This document shows positions 24,304-33,045 of a stretch of 64,000 bases of DNA, one piece after another (within the stretch, counting starts at the first letter, position 1; the number at the start of each line of letters is the position of its first letter). This stretch comes from Methylotenera_A sp049687015 (lineage in GTDB: Bacteria; Pseudomonadota; Gammaproteobacteria; Burkholderiales; Methylophilaceae), in contig JBAVIP010000048.1 in the NCBI GenBank assembly GCA_049687015.1, forward strand, positions 54,727 to 118,726, read 5' to 3'. The position numbers and the translations under genes were made by a program. The notes under the pieces are model-generated. The model saw nothing but the letters and a program-made list of their open reading frames with translations. It had not been told where the DNA came from and did no database searches.

Positions 24304-24783
24304 ATGAATGCTGAAATAGAAGTTCGCCCACCAGTACCACCTTTTACGCGTGAAACCGCCATACAGAAAGTGCGCATGGCAGAAGATGGCTGGAACAGCC
24401 GCGACCCGCAGCGCGTTTCAATGGTGTATACGCCAGATTCGCGATGGCGTAACCGCGCAGAGTTCCCCAAAGGTCGTGCGCAGATTGTGGAATTTTTAAC
24501 CCGTAAATGGGCGAAAGAGCTGGATTACAGGCTGATTAAAGAGTTGTGGGCGTTTACCGATAACCGCATTGCGGTGCGCTTCGCGTACGAGTGGCATGAT
24601 GATTCTGGGCAATGGTTTCGCTCTTACGGCAACGAGAACTGGCAGTTTGATGCCAATGGTTTAATGGAGCTGCGTTACGCCAGCATTAACGATTTGCCGA
24701 TTGAAGAGAGCGAGCGCAAATTCCATTGGCCGCTAGGCCGCAGGCCAGATGACCACGCGAGTTTAAGTGAGCTGGGTTTGTAA
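24304..24783 (+). CDS. DUF1348 / nuclear transport factor 2-like protein
   Basis: The 159-residue protein from ATG 24304 (AAAGGAAAAAGGT directly upstream) has a SnoaL/NTF2-like cone fold typical of DUF1348: KVRMAEDGWNSRDPQRVSMVY, FLTRKWAKELDYRLIKELW, NRIAVRFAYEWHDDSGQWFR and RKFHWPLGRRPDDHASLSELGL. The function is unknown, and the fold often binds small molecules or acts as an isomerase. The longer frame from 24250 would overlap the ABC exporter by 40 bases without a ribosome binding site, so it is rejected. It lies 14 bases after the exporter and is probably the last gene of this transcript. Confidence 0.88.
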   Translation: MNAEIEVRPPVPPFTRETAIQKVRMAEDGWNSRDPQRVSMVYTPDSRWRNRAEFPKGRAQIVEFLTRKWAKELDYRLIKELWAFTDNRIAVRFAYEWHDDSGQWFRSYGNENWQFDANGLMELRYASINDLPIEESERKFHWPLGRRPDDHASLSELGL

Positions 24784-24807
24784 CCCCTAAATTGCGACAT
24801 CAGTTAG

Positions 24808-25281
24808 CTAGGTTAGGTTGCCGCAGACAGCGGCGAGATTGACGAGTTCAACCTCTGCACGAGCCCATTTCTCGCCTTCCCGAGAGTGACATACCAGCAT
24901 CGGGTAACAAGTGTGCTGCGACTCCATCCATTCAAAGCCTTTGGCGTGAATTATTTTGTTTGCAACATCACGTAGAGCCAGCTCAGTTTCGGAATCATCG
25001 GAGAGCATGAGACGCCCAAAGGTGAAGTTGGATCGTTCTTCCACGTACTTTGCGAGTTCTTCATCATCATCCAGATAGCGCAGAAGCAATGCTAGTTCTA
25101 GGCATGCACGCTCGGCGCGGTGCTGAGTAATATCAAACAGAGTGTCTTTTAGTTTGTCCCATTCACCGACGAACGTACTTTTATACAATTCCTCCAAAGG
25201 GCGCCGAGAGAACGCAAAGGTCAGCATTGCGGCAATGTTTTCGCGAATTAGTTGACGTGCTGGAAGCGTAAGATTAGGCAT
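24808..25281 (-). CDS. Hypothetical protein, 157 aa
   Basis: I do not recognise this protein. It is soluble and helical, rich in Glu, Leu and Arg (ACLELALLLRYLDDDEELAKYVEERS), with four cysteines, two of them near QHTCYPMLVCHS. There is no signal peptide. It lies just downstream of the smr relic on the same strand and is convergent with the DUF1348 gene. Its start is within 17 bases of the relic, so it may be expressed from the smr-BFD transcript or be part of an inserted segment. Confidence 0.7.
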   Translation of the reverse strand: MPNLTLPARQLIRENIAAMLTFAFSRRPLEELYKSTFVGEWDKLKDTLFDITQHRAERACLELALLLRYLDDDEELAKYVEERSNFTFGRLMLSDDSETELALRDVANKIIHAKGFEWMESQHTCYPMLVCHSREGEKWARAEVELVNLAAVCGNLT

Positions 25282-25297
25282 AGTTATCTATCAGTTA

Positions 25298-25390
25298 TTA
25301 AGTATTTAGCAACACAATCACCGCGCCGCTGCCGTCTTTTGGTTTGGCTTGTGCGGAAGCAATTACTTCATCATTTGGCATCAGCCAGCG
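25298..25390 (-). pseudogene. Relic of the 3' end of an smr gene
   Basis: In one frame on the minus strand this stretch reads WLMPNDEVIASAQAK, then PKDGSGAVIVLLNT and a stop at 25298-25300. The intact smr gene ends WLMQRDEVIAYAQAK, PEDGGSGAVIVLLKA and a stop. 23 of 29 aligned residues are identical, with one single-codon gap. A 27-base block is identical (25308-25334 versus 25593-25619). Nine other codons differ only synonymously, so both copies evolved as coding sequence before this one was cut off. The end of the BFD gene runs over it in another frame. It is too short to encode a protein now. Confidence 0.85.
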
Positions 25391-25571
25391 CTTTTAAAAA
25401 CTGCGCAACATCCCACTCGCAGCCTGCACAACCTGAAAGCGCACCAGTTCTTCTTGATATCGCGTCCATATCAAGGCCTTCTTTAAACAGGCTCTGAATT
25501 TCACCGCGTGTGGTGCCGCTGCAAGAGCACATGACTTCATCGTCTAAATTGGTATTTTTTGTATTCATCAA
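25371..25571 (-). CDS. Bacterioferritin-associated ferredoxin (BFD)-like [2Fe-2S] protein
   Basis: The 66-residue protein has the BFD-type layout: MCSCSGTTRGEIQSLFKEG with CxC, then GALSGCAGCEWDVAQFL with CxxC, four cysteines for a 2Fe-2S cluster. BFD proteins move electrons or iron, for example for release from bacterioferritin, or form domains of larger redox enzymes. It follows smr by 11 bases on the same strand. Its last residues, LADAK and the stop, are read from the smr relic in a shifted frame, so its native C-terminus was probably altered when the segment was joined. An ATG one codon later is an equally good start. Confidence 0.85.
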   Translation of the reverse strand: MMNTKNTNLDDEVMCSCSGTTRGEIQSLFKEGLDMDAISRRTGALSGCAGCEWDVAQFLKALADAK

Positions 25572-25582
25572 TCTAACTATTC

Positions 25583-26122
25583 TTAAGCCTTCAGCAACAC
25601 AATCACCGCGCCGCTGCCGCCATCCTCAGGCTTGGCTTGGGCGTAGGCGATGACTTCATCGCGCTGCATCAACCAGCTGCGCAGTTTGTGTTTTAGCACG
25701 GGTTCACGGTTGCGCGAGCCTAGACCCTTGCCATGTACGATACGTACGCAGCGGATATTGCGTTTTTTGCAGGAGTTTAAAAAATCCGCCACATATAGAC
25801 GCGCTTCATCGGTCACTAAACCGTGTAAATCGATTTGTGCCTGCACCACCCAAAAACCGCGGCGCAGCTTGCCTAGAATATTGGGTGATTGGCCTTCGCG
25901 CAGGTAAAGCAGCTCTTCGCCGCTTTCTAGCTCGTGCGCAGGAATGTAGTCATCACTTAATGAATCACGCAGCGCTTGTTTTTCATCGCGCAGAAAGTGC
26001 TTGGCGACAGGTTTTGGACGCGCTTTGGGCGTGTGAACAGGCTCAACACTCAGCGGCCGCGCATCTTTCACCGCCTCGTGGAAGAGGTGTAAATCTTCCG
26101 GTTTTTTCTCGTCTGCGCCCAT
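25583..26122 (-). CDS. smr: Smr domain protein (MutS2 C-terminal-like endonuclease)
   Basis: The Smr domain fills the C-terminal half: QIDLHGLVTDEARLYVADFL, RCVRIVHGKGLGSRNREPVL and AVIVLLKA. The HGxGxG and LDLHG-type motifs are those of nicking endonucleases related to MutS2; YdaL and SmrB act on DNA or on collided ribosomes. The N-terminus is a charged linker. I chose ATG 26122 (MGADEKKPEDL, 179 residues) because the longer frame to 26185 would start within the hairpin I take to be the trxB terminator. A second, truncated copy of this gene's end lies 285 bases downstream. Confidence 0.85.
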   Translation of the reverse strand: MGADEKKPEDLHLFHEAVKDARPLSVEPVHTPKARPKPVAKHFLRDEKQALRDSLSDDYIPAHELESGEELLYLREGQSPNILGKLRRGFWVVQAQIDLHGLVTDEARLYVADFLNSCKKRNIRCVRIVHGKGLGSRNREPVLKHKLRSWLMQRDEVIAYAQAKPEDGGSGAVIVLLKA

Positions 26123-26163
26123 GATGTGAGATGTTAACCCCGCTTGCAAGAATAAAAAAGCAT

Positions 26164-26200
26164 CGGCCTGCAGGCCAATATCCATGCGGCTTGCAGGCCG
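26164..26200 (-). terminator. Likely terminator of trxB
   Basis: CGGCCTGCA (26164-26172) and TGCAGGCCG (26192-26200) form a perfect 9-bp stem. Read on the minus strand it is followed by ATGC and six T residues. It starts 12 bases after the trxB stop. The plus strand also has a T-run beyond it. It separates trxB from smr. Confidence 0.7.
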
Positions 26201-26211
26201 GTCATTTTTTG

Positions 26212-27162
26212 TTATTTCAGGCTGGTTAAATAACGTTCTGCATCCAGCGCTGCCATGCAGCCTGTGCCGGCGCTGGTTACTGCCTGGCGGTAAATATGAT
26301 CTTGCACATCGCCCGCCGCAAATACGCCAGGCACGCTGGTAGCTGTGGCATTGCCGCCACGTCCCATTTTGGTGACGATGTAGCCGCCTTCCATTTCAAG
26401 CTGGCCTTCAAAAATATCTGTATTCGGTTTGTGGCCGATGGCAATAAACACGCCCTTGAGCGCGATATCTTTAGTTGTGCCGGTTTGCGTGTTTTTAATG
26501 CGCATGCCGGTTACGCCGCTGTCGTCGCCCAGGACCTCATCGAGTGTGTGGAACAGCTCTAAGGCGATTTTGCCTTCGGCCACGCGCGCCATGAGCTTAT
26601 CCACCAGAATGGCTTCTGCTTTGAATTTATCACGGCGGTGCACCAAGGTCACTTTGCTGGCAATGTTGGCTAAATATAGTGCTTCTTCTACCGCCGTATT
26701 GCCGCCACCGATGACCGCAACATCCTGATTCTTATAAAAGAATCCATCACAAGTGGCGCAAGCTGAAACGCCTTTGCCGCTGAATGCTTCTTCGCTTGGC
26801 AAGCCTAAATACTGTGCTGAGGCGCCGGTGGCGATAATCAGCGCATCGCAGGTGTATTCACCGCTGTCGCCCACCAGGCGGATGGGCTTTTCTTTGAGAT
26901 GCGCGGTATGGATGTGGTCAAAAATCATCTCGGTATTAAAACGCTCGGCATGTTTTTGAAAGCGCTCCATCAATTCCGGCCCTTGTACACCATCGGCATC
27001 GGCTGGCCAATTATCCACATCAGTAGTGGTCATCAGTTGGCCGCCTTGTGCGATGCCGGTAATGAGTACGGGCTTTAGGTTGGCGCGTGCTGCATAAACG
27101 GCAGCGGAATAACCCGCTGGACCAGAGCCTAAAATGAGGAGGTGGGCGTGTTTGGTAGACAT
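26212..27162 (-). CDS. trxB: Thioredoxin-disulfide reductase
   Basis: TrxB reduces thioredoxin with NADPH through FAD and a redox-active disulfide. The 316-residue protein has the FAD motif LILGSGPAGYSAAVYAARA (residues 8-26), the active-site SACATCDGFF (about 135-144), the NADPH motif VIGGGNTAVEEALYLA and the C-terminal FAD contact GVFAAGDVQDHIYRQ. It is a cytosolic homodimer. It is divergent from ftsK, with 218 bases between the starts. All catalytic residues are present. Confidence 0.97.
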   Translation of the reverse strand: MSTKHAHLLILGSGPAGYSAAVYAARANLKPVLITGIAQGGQLMTTTDVDNWPADADGVQGPELMERFQKHAERFNTEMIFDHIHTAHLKEKPIRLVGDSGEYTCDALIIATGASAQYLGLPSEEAFSGKGVSACATCDGFFYKNQDVAVIGGGNTAVEEALYLANIASKVTLVHRRDKFKAEAILVDKLMARVAEGKIALELFHTLDEVLGDDSGVTGMRIKNTQTGTTKDIALKGVFIAIGHKPNTDIFEGQLEMEGGYIVTKMGRGGNATATSVPGVFAAGDVQDHIYRQAVTSAGTGCMAALDAERYLTSLK

Positions 27163-27324
27163 GTGTTAATGCTTTCTTCGAATGTGATGAATAAGTTAGA
27201 GATGGCGTTGTTTTAGTATGTTTTCAAGGTGCAAACTGAGCGGGCTTTTATAATGATTCAATTTACCAATATTTTATTACTGGTATTTTAGTTTTTAGGC
27301 ATACTTTACGCAATTTGATTTTGC

Positions 27325-27330
27325 TATAAT
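27325..27330 (+). promoter_or_regulatory. Possible -10 element of the ftsK promoter
   Basis: TATAAT at 27325-27330 is preceded by TG-like context (TTGC) 51 bases before the ftsK start codon. The -35 is poor: TTTACG is only 14 bases away. It is in the 218-base divergent region between trxB and ftsK. I saw nothing else in this gap. Confidence 0.4.
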
Positions 27331-27380
27331 CAACAATTAATTTTAATTGTACGTGACTATTTCTTAAGGTTTGTAACATA

Positions 27381-29693
27381 TTGTTTTTTAATAAAAAATC
27401 ATCCGCAGTCAATGGCCGTGTGCAAGCGCCGCTCAGTCCAACTCAACAGCATGGTGCAAAACTGGTTCGTGAAGCCTGGTGGCTGGGTTTAGTGCTGGTT
27501 GGTTTGTATCTTGCAGTTATTTTCACTAGCTACAATCGGCAAGACCCTTCCTGGTCGCACACAGCAAGCGAAAATGCTACGGTTCATAACGCCGGCGGTG
27601 TGGTTGGCGCGTGGATTTCCGATATGCTGCTTTATTTATTCGGCTTTTCTGCTTGGTGGTGGGTGGTGCTGGCGTTTTACAGCATGTGGTTAGTGTATCA
27701 ACGCCTAGAGCTTACTATCAGCGAGCGGCCTTTTTTGGTGTTTAATCTGGTTGGTTTTGGTTTGTTGCTGTTAGCATCAACTGCGCTAGAGGCGGGGCAT
27801 CTTATAGCGCTGCCAGCCAGTTTGCCGCTAGGCGCGGGCGGCATGATGGGCAATGCGTTAGACGATATTCTGCGTGACATGTTTGGCTACGCGGGCTCTA
27901 CCATGATACTTTTGTTGTTATTTGCCATTGGGTTCAGTTTATTCACAGGCTGGTCGTGGATCATGATGACCGAAAAACTAGGTGCGGGTTTAATTACCAG
28001 CTACCAATGGGCTTACAACAAATACTATGACTGGCAGGACAGAAAAGCTGGCAAGGCGGTTGAGCTTAAGCGTGAAGAATTTGTGGAGAACGAACGCAAA
28101 CGCGCTGAAGACCGCGCCCCGCTTGAGATTAAGCCGGCGCAAATCGAAATCGCCAAAAGTGAACGCGTATTAAAAGAAAAACAAACCACACTGTTTGCCT
28201 CAGACCCGGACTCCACGCTACCGCCACTACATTTACTGGATGAAGCGCATAATACAGTTGATTTGCCCTCGGCTGATACGCTCGATTTCACTTCGCGGCT
28301 GATTGAGCGAAAACTCATGGATTTCGGCATCGAGGTGAAAGTCATCTCTGCCCAGCCCGGCCCAGTGATTACGCGTTTTGAGTTTGAACCGGCGGCTGGC
28401 GTAAAAGGTAGCCAGATTACCAATCTGGCCCGCGATCTGGCCCGCGCATTGTCTGTTGTCAGCGTCCGGGTGGTGGAGACGATTCCCGGCAAAAGCTGCA
28501 TGGGTTTGGAGATTCCCAATCCCAAACGGCAAATTGTATTTTTATCAGAAATCATGAGCAGCCAGGTCTACGCGGAGATGCACTCACCGATTGCGATTGC
28601 TATGGGTAAAGATATTGCGGGTAAACCGGTGGTGGCAGATCTGGCCAAAATGCCGCATGTGCTGGTGGCAGGTACGACGGGCTCGGGCAAATCGGTGGCG
28701 ATTAACGCGCTGATTTTAAGCTTTCTATATAAGTCGGAAGCCAGCAAGGTACGCATGATATTGATCGACCCGAAAATGCTGGAACTCTCGGTGTATGAAG
28801 GTATTCCGCATTTATTGGCGCCAGTGGTGACGGATATGCGACAAGCTGCCAACGCGCTTAATTGGTGTGTGGCAGAGATGGAGCGTCGCTACAAGATTAT
28901 GTCGATGCTGGGTGTGCGCAACTTGGCGGGCTACAATCAGAAAATCAAGGATGCTGAAAAAGCGGGCGAGAAAATTCCGCATCCATTCAGCTTGACGCCG
29001 GATGAACCTGAGCCGCTGGAAGAAATGCCGCTGATCGTGGTGGTGATCGATGAACTGGCCGATTTGATGATGGTGGTCGGCAAAAAAGTGGAAGAGCTGA
29101 TTGCCCGTCTGGCACAGAAAGCACGCGCCTCCGGCATTCATCTGGTACTGGCGACGCAACGCCCATCGGTGGATGTGATTACCGGCCTAATCAAGGCGAA
29201 TATCCCAACACGCGTAGCGTTTCAGGTATCCAGCAAAATAGATTCGCGCACCATATTAGACCAAATGGGCGCTGAAGCGTTACTAGGTCAGGGCGATATG
29301 TTGTACATGCCACCGGGTAGCGGTTACCCGCAGCGCATTCATGGCGCGTTTGTGAGCGACCATGAGGTGCATGAAGTGGTGAATTACTTAAAAGCGATGG
29401 GTGAACCGAACTATATTGAAGGTATCTTGACCAACGAAACTGAGGGTGGAGATATAGATGGTCTTGGTGGCGATGACGGTGCAGAGAAAGATCCGCTTTA
29501 TGATGAAGCGGTGGCTATCGTGCTAAAAACCCGCCGCGCCTCGATTTCATCGGTGCAGCGCCAGCTTCGAATAGGGTACAACCGCGCCGCACGCTTGATA
29601 GAGGACATGGAGCGTGCAGGCTTGGTTTCTGCCATGCAGAGCAATGGTAATAGAGAGGTCTTGGCCGGTAGCGGCAACACAAACAATGAATAA
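27381..29693 (+). CDS. ftsK: DNA translocase FtsK
   Basis: FtsK anchors at the division septum and pumps DNA toward dif so that XerCD can resolve chromosome dimers. The 770-residue protein has about four N-terminal membrane segments (residues 25-205), a short linker and the RecA-like motor. The motor has Walker A VAGTTGSGKSVAINALIL (about 428-445), Walker B LIVVVIDELADLMM and the ATQRPSVDVITGLIKANIP motif. It ends with the winged-helix gamma domain (about 700-760, SSVQRQLRIGYNRAARLIEDM) that reads KOPS. The start is TTG at 27381. No ATG is available in frame nearby, and AAGG is 11 bases upstream. Confidence 0.94.
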   Translation: MFFNKKSSAVNGRVQAPLSPTQQHGAKLVREAWWLGLVLVGLYLAVIFTSYNRQDPSWSHTASENATVHNAGGVVGAWISDMLLYLFGFSAWWWVVLAFYSMWLVYQRLELTISERPFLVFNLVGFGLLLLASTALEAGHLIALPASLPLGAGGMMGNALDDILRDMFGYAGSTMILLLLFAIGFSLFTGWSWIMMTEKLGAGLITSYQWAYNKYYDWQDRKAGKAVELKREEFVENERKRAEDRAPLEIKPAQIEIAKSERVLKEKQTTLFASDPDSTLPPLHLLDEAHNTVDLPSADTLDFTSRLIERKLMDFGIEVKVISAQPGPVITRFEFEPAAGVKGSQITNLARDLARALSVVSVRVVETIPGKSCMGLEIPNPKRQIVFLSEIMSSQVYAEMHSPIAIAMGKDIAGKPVVADLAKMPHVLVAGTTGSGKSVAINALILSFLYKSEASKVRMILIDPKMLELSVYEGIPHLLAPVVTDMRQAANALNWCVAEMERRYKIMSMLGVRNLAGYNQKIKDAEKAGEKIPHPFSLTPDEPEPLEEMPLIVVVIDELADLMMVVGKKVEELIARLAQKARASGIHLVLATQRPSVDVITGLIKANIPTRVAFQVSSKIDSRTILDQMGAEALLGQGDMLYMPPGSGYPQRIHGAFVSDHEVHEVVNYLKAMGEPNYIEGILTNETEGGDIDGLGGDDGAEKDPLYDEAVAIVLKTRRASISSVQRQLRIGYNRAARLIEDMERAGLVSAMQSNGNREVLAGSGNTNNE

Positions 29694-30294
29694 ATTATTA
29701 TTTGGTTTTTTGGTTACATTCGCCAATCTGGCCATGGCGGATGGCGTATCCAGTCTGCGCGATTTTTTTAACAATACCAGCACCATGCGCGCGCAGTTTA
29801 GCCAAGTGGTGAACGATAAGCAGGGGCGTAAAGTGCAAGAGGTAGAAGGCACCATGCAGTTGCAGCGCCCCAATAAATTTCGCTGGGATTATAAAAAACC
29901 GTACGAACAGCAGATTGTAAGTGACGGCAAACAAGTGTTTTTGTTTGATACCGAGTTACAGCAAGTGACGATTCGAGAACTAAGCAAAACGCTAGGTTCA
30001 AGCCCCGCTGCATTGTTGGCAGGTGGCGAGGACGTGGAAAAAAGCTTTACACTTAAGAATGCGATACGCAAGGACGGTCTGACCTGGGTATTGGCGCTGC
30101 CTAAAGATAAAGAAAGCGGTTTTGACCGCGTATTGCTCGGATTTAAGGCCGATAAACTACGCAAAATGGAGTTATACGATAGCTTTAATCACGTCACCCA
30201 TATTACGTTTAATGAAGTAGAGCGTAATCCTGTACTGCAAGATGCCACTTTTCTGTTTACACCGCCTAAAGGCGTTGATGTGGTAGGCGAGTAA
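29686..30294 (+). CDS. lolA: Outer-membrane lipoprotein carrier LolA
   Basis: LolA carries lipoproteins across the periplasm from LolCDE to LolB. ATG 29686 gives a 202-residue protein with a signal peptide (MNKLLFGFLVTFANLAMA). The typical LolA strand patterns follow: MRAQFSQVV, RPNKFRWDYKKPYEQQIVSDG and LYDSFNHVTHITFNEVERNP. It overlaps the end of ftsK by 8 bases. The longer frame from 29614 would hide the signal peptide inside an extra 24 residues and is rejected. The ftsK-lolA-rarA-serS order is conserved in Proteobacteria. Confidence 0.94.
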   Translation: MNKLLFGFLVTFANLAMADGVSSLRDFFNNTSTMRAQFSQVVNDKQGRKVQEVEGTMQLQRPNKFRWDYKKPYEQQIVSDGKQVFLFDTELQQVTIRELSKTLGSSPAALLAGGEDVEKSFTLKNAIRKDGLTWVLALPKDKESGFDRVLLGFKADKLRKMELYDSFNHVTHITFNEVERNPVLQDATFLFTPPKGVDVVGE

Positions 30295-30422
30295 AACTAT
30301 TATCTGAAAAGCTTACATAGCTTCAATCGCAAAATTATTTCGATTAATGCGCGTAAAGATTTTAGCTGGTAACTCACCACATAAACCAATAAAATAAGCT
30401 TTTAATTTTCAAGTGAAAATAA

Positions 30423-31742
30423 GTGAACAACTTATTTCAAACCGTCGCACCACAAGCACCTCTCGCTGAAAGACTTCGTCCTAAAACCTTAGATGAAGTA
30501 GTTGGGCAATCACATCTATTGGGTAAAAGTAAGCCGTTACGCCTCGCGTTTGAATCAGGTAAATTGCCTTCCATGATTTTGTGGGGGCCGCCAGGTGTGG
30601 GTAAAACCACGTTGGCACGACTGATTGCGAACACGGCCGATGCCGATTTTATTCCCATTTCTGCTGTGCTATCGGGCATCAAAGATATCCGCGATGCGGT
30701 AGAGCGCGCCGAACTTGCCTTGCAGCAGCATGGCCGCAAAACGATTTTATTCGTGGATGAGGTGCATCGCTTTAATAAAGGTCAGCAAGATGCCTTCTTG
30801 CCGTTTGTGGAAAGTGGACTGATTACATTTATTGGCGCGACGACCGAAAACCCTTCGTTTGAGGTGAATAGTGCGTTGCTTAGCCGCGCCCAGGTGTTTG
30901 TGCTGAATGCCTTGTCAGAGCCGGAACTGGCACTGTTGCTAGAGCGTGCAAGATTGTTAGTCGCTGAGAACATCACAATCGCGGACGAAGTGCGTGAGCA
31001 GATATTAGCCTACGCTGATGGCGATGCAAGACGTTTATTGAATTTTGCAGAAGGCTTATTCAATGCGGCCGCTGGTGCCGGCGTTACAGAAATTGACGAA
31101 AGCTTTTTACAAACCACAATGGCGGAAAAACTGCGGCGCTTTGATAAAGGCGGCGAAGCGTTTTACGACCAGATTTCTGCTTTGCATAAATCGGTGCGCG
31201 GTTCAAACCCGGATGCTGCCTTGTACTGGTTTTTGCGCATGATAGATGGCGGCGCAGATCCATTATATTTGGGGCGGCGCATTATTCGTATGGCGATTGA
31301 GGATATCGGCCTGGCTGACCCGCGCGCGCAAACCATGGCGCTGGAGGCCTGCCTGATTTACGAACGGCTAGGCTCGCCGGAAGGCGAACTGGCGCTATCA
31401 AACGCGGTGATTTATTGCGCGATAGCGCCCAAAAGCAATGCCGCTTACAACGCTTACAATCAGGCAAAAGCCTTTGTGGGTAATGATAAATCGCGGCCTG
31501 TGCCGTTGCATTTGCGCAATGCCCCCACCAAACTCATGAAAGCGTTGGATTACGGCAAAGAATACCGCTACGCGCATAACGAGCCTGAGGCCTACGCCGC
31601 GGGGGAGCAATATTTTCCTGATGAGCTATCTCAACAAAAATCACCGCCGCAATTTTATACGCCCACACCGCGCGGTTTGGAAGGTAAAATAAGCGAAAAA
31701 TTACAACATCTTAAAGAATTAGACAAAAAAGCGAAAAAATAG
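30423..31742 (+). CDS. rarA: Replication-associated recombination protein A (RarA/MgsA, AAA+ ATPase)
   Basis: RarA is a clamp-loader-like AAA+ protein that acts at stalled forks. The 439-residue protein has LAERLRPKTLDEVVGQSHLLG at its start, Walker A MILWGPPGVGKTTLARLIA (about residues 51-69), Walker B ILFVDEVHRFNKGQQDAFLP, sensor 1 FIGATTENPSFEVN and the C-terminal tetramerisation part with KSVRGSNPDAALYWF. The start is GTG at 30423. serS follows 9 bases after the stop. Homology to Mgs1/WRNIP1 is well established. Confidence 0.95.
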   Translation: MNNLFQTVAPQAPLAERLRPKTLDEVVGQSHLLGKSKPLRLAFESGKLPSMILWGPPGVGKTTLARLIANTADADFIPISAVLSGIKDIRDAVERAELALQQHGRKTILFVDEVHRFNKGQQDAFLPFVESGLITFIGATTENPSFEVNSALLSRAQVFVLNALSEPELALLLERARLLVAENITIADEVREQILAYADGDARRLLNFAEGLFNAAAGAGVTEIDESFLQTTMAEKLRRFDKGGEAFYDQISALHKSVRGSNPDAALYWFLRMIDGGADPLYLGRRIIRMAIEDIGLADPRAQTMALEACLIYERLGSPEGELALSNAVIYCAIAPKSNAAYNAYNQAKAFVGNDKSRPVPLHLRNAPTKLMKALDYGKEYRYAHNEPEAYAAGEQYFPDELSQQKSPPQFYTPTPRGLEGKISEKLQHLKELDKKAKK

Positions 31743-31751
31743 AGAGATTAA

Positions 31752-33041
31752 ATGTTAGATATTCAGCAATTAAGAAATGATTTAGACGGCGTTGTTAACC
31801 AGTTAAAGAAGCGTGGGTTTGAGTTTGATTCAGCGGCATTCTCTGCCCTAGAGCTAGAACGTAAAACCGTTCAAACTCGCACACAAGACCTGCAATCCAA
31901 ACGTAATAATGCTTCCAAGCAGATTGGCATAGCAAAAGCCAAAGGTGAGGACGTAAGCGCAATCATGGCAGAAGTCGCGGGCTTGGGTGAGCAACTTAAG
32001 GCAGACGAGGAGCGCTTTACTATTATTCAATGGGAACTGCAGAAGCTGTTGCTTGACGTGCCCAACCTGCCACATGAGAGCGTGCCACAAGGCAAATCAG
32101 AGGCCGATAACGTGGAAGTGCGCAAAGTAGGTACACCACGTAGTTTTGATTTTGCAATCAAGGACCATACGGATGTCGGCACACCGCTGGGACTGGATTT
32201 TGATACAGGCGCAAAACTATCTGGCGCGCGCTTTACCTTCATGCGCGGTCAAATAGCAAAACTGCATCGTGCATTGGCGCAATTTATGCTGGACACACAG
32301 ACCGAACAGCATGGTTATACAGAATGCTACACGCCATATATTGTGAATGCAGAAACACTGCGTGGCACCGGACAATTGCCCAAATTTGAAGCGGATTTAT
32401 TTGCTGCGAAAAAGGGTGGGCAAGAGGGCGAAAGCGAACCTTTATATTTGATTCCAACCTCAGAAGTCACCCTCACTAACACCGTGCGTGATGAAATCGT
32501 GTCTCTTGAGACATTACCCATCAAGCTCACTGCGCATACGCCATGTTTCCGCTCCGAGGCGGGCTCTTACGGCAAAGACACCAAAGGCATGATACGCCAG
32601 CACCAATTTGATAAAGTGGAAATGGTGCAGATTGTGCACCCAGACAAAAGCTACGAAGCGCTGGAGGAGATGGTCGGTCATGCCGAGAATATCCTGAAAG
32701 CATTAGAGTTGCCATATCGCGTAGTTGCACTTTGCACAGGCGATATGGGCTTTGGTGCGGCTAAAACTTATGACTTAGAAGTCTGGCTGCCGGCGCAGAA
32801 TACCTATCGTGAAATATCCTCTGTTTCCAACTGCGGGGCGTTTCAGGCACGCCGTTTGCAAGCGCGGTTCAGAAACGAAAATGGCAAGCCAGAACTCGTG
32901 CATACGCTGAATGGCTCCGGCTTGGCGGTAGGACGCACGCTGGTGGCGGTGCTTGAGAATTATCAAAATGCAGATAGCAGCGTTACCATTCCTAAAGTAT
33001 TGCGGCCTTATATGAATAATCTTGAGTTAATCAAGCCTTAG
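31752..33041 (+). CDS. serS: Serine--tRNA ligase
   Basis: SerRS charges tRNA-Ser and tRNA-Sec. The 429-residue protein has an N-terminal long coiled-coil arm (about residues 27-105) that contacts the tRNA extra arm, and a class II core. Motif 2 is CFRSEAGSYGKDTKGMIRQH and motif 3 is NGSGLAVGRTLVAVLENYQ. SNCGAFQARR completes the serine site. It is 9 bases downstream of rarA and ends before a REP-type hairpin that may end the ftsK-lolA-rarA-serS transcript. Confidence 0.98.
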   Translation: MLDIQQLRNDLDGVVNQLKKRGFEFDSAAFSALELERKTVQTRTQDLQSKRNNASKQIGIAKAKGEDVSAIMAEVAGLGEQLKADEERFTIIQWELQKLLLDVPNLPHESVPQGKSEADNVEVRKVGTPRSFDFAIKDHTDVGTPLGLDFDTGAKLSGARFTFMRGQIAKLHRALAQFMLDTQTEQHGYTECYTPYIVNAETLRGTGQLPKFEADLFAAKKGGQEGESEPLYLIPTSEVTLTNTVRDEIVSLETLPIKLTAHTPCFRSEAGSYGKDTKGMIRQHQFDKVEMVQIVHPDKSYEALEEMVGHAENILKALELPYRVVALCTGDMGFGAAKTYDLEVWLPAQNTYREISSVSNCGAFQARRLQARFRNENGKPELVHTLNGSGLAVGRTLVAVLENYQNADSSVTIPKVLRPYMNNLELIKP

Positions 33042-33045
33042 TTTT

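Noticed and set aside
26123..26185. Longer N-terminus for Smr
   Set aside because: The extra codons fall within a GC-rich inverted repeat with T-run that looks like the trxB terminator, and there is no ribosome binding site.
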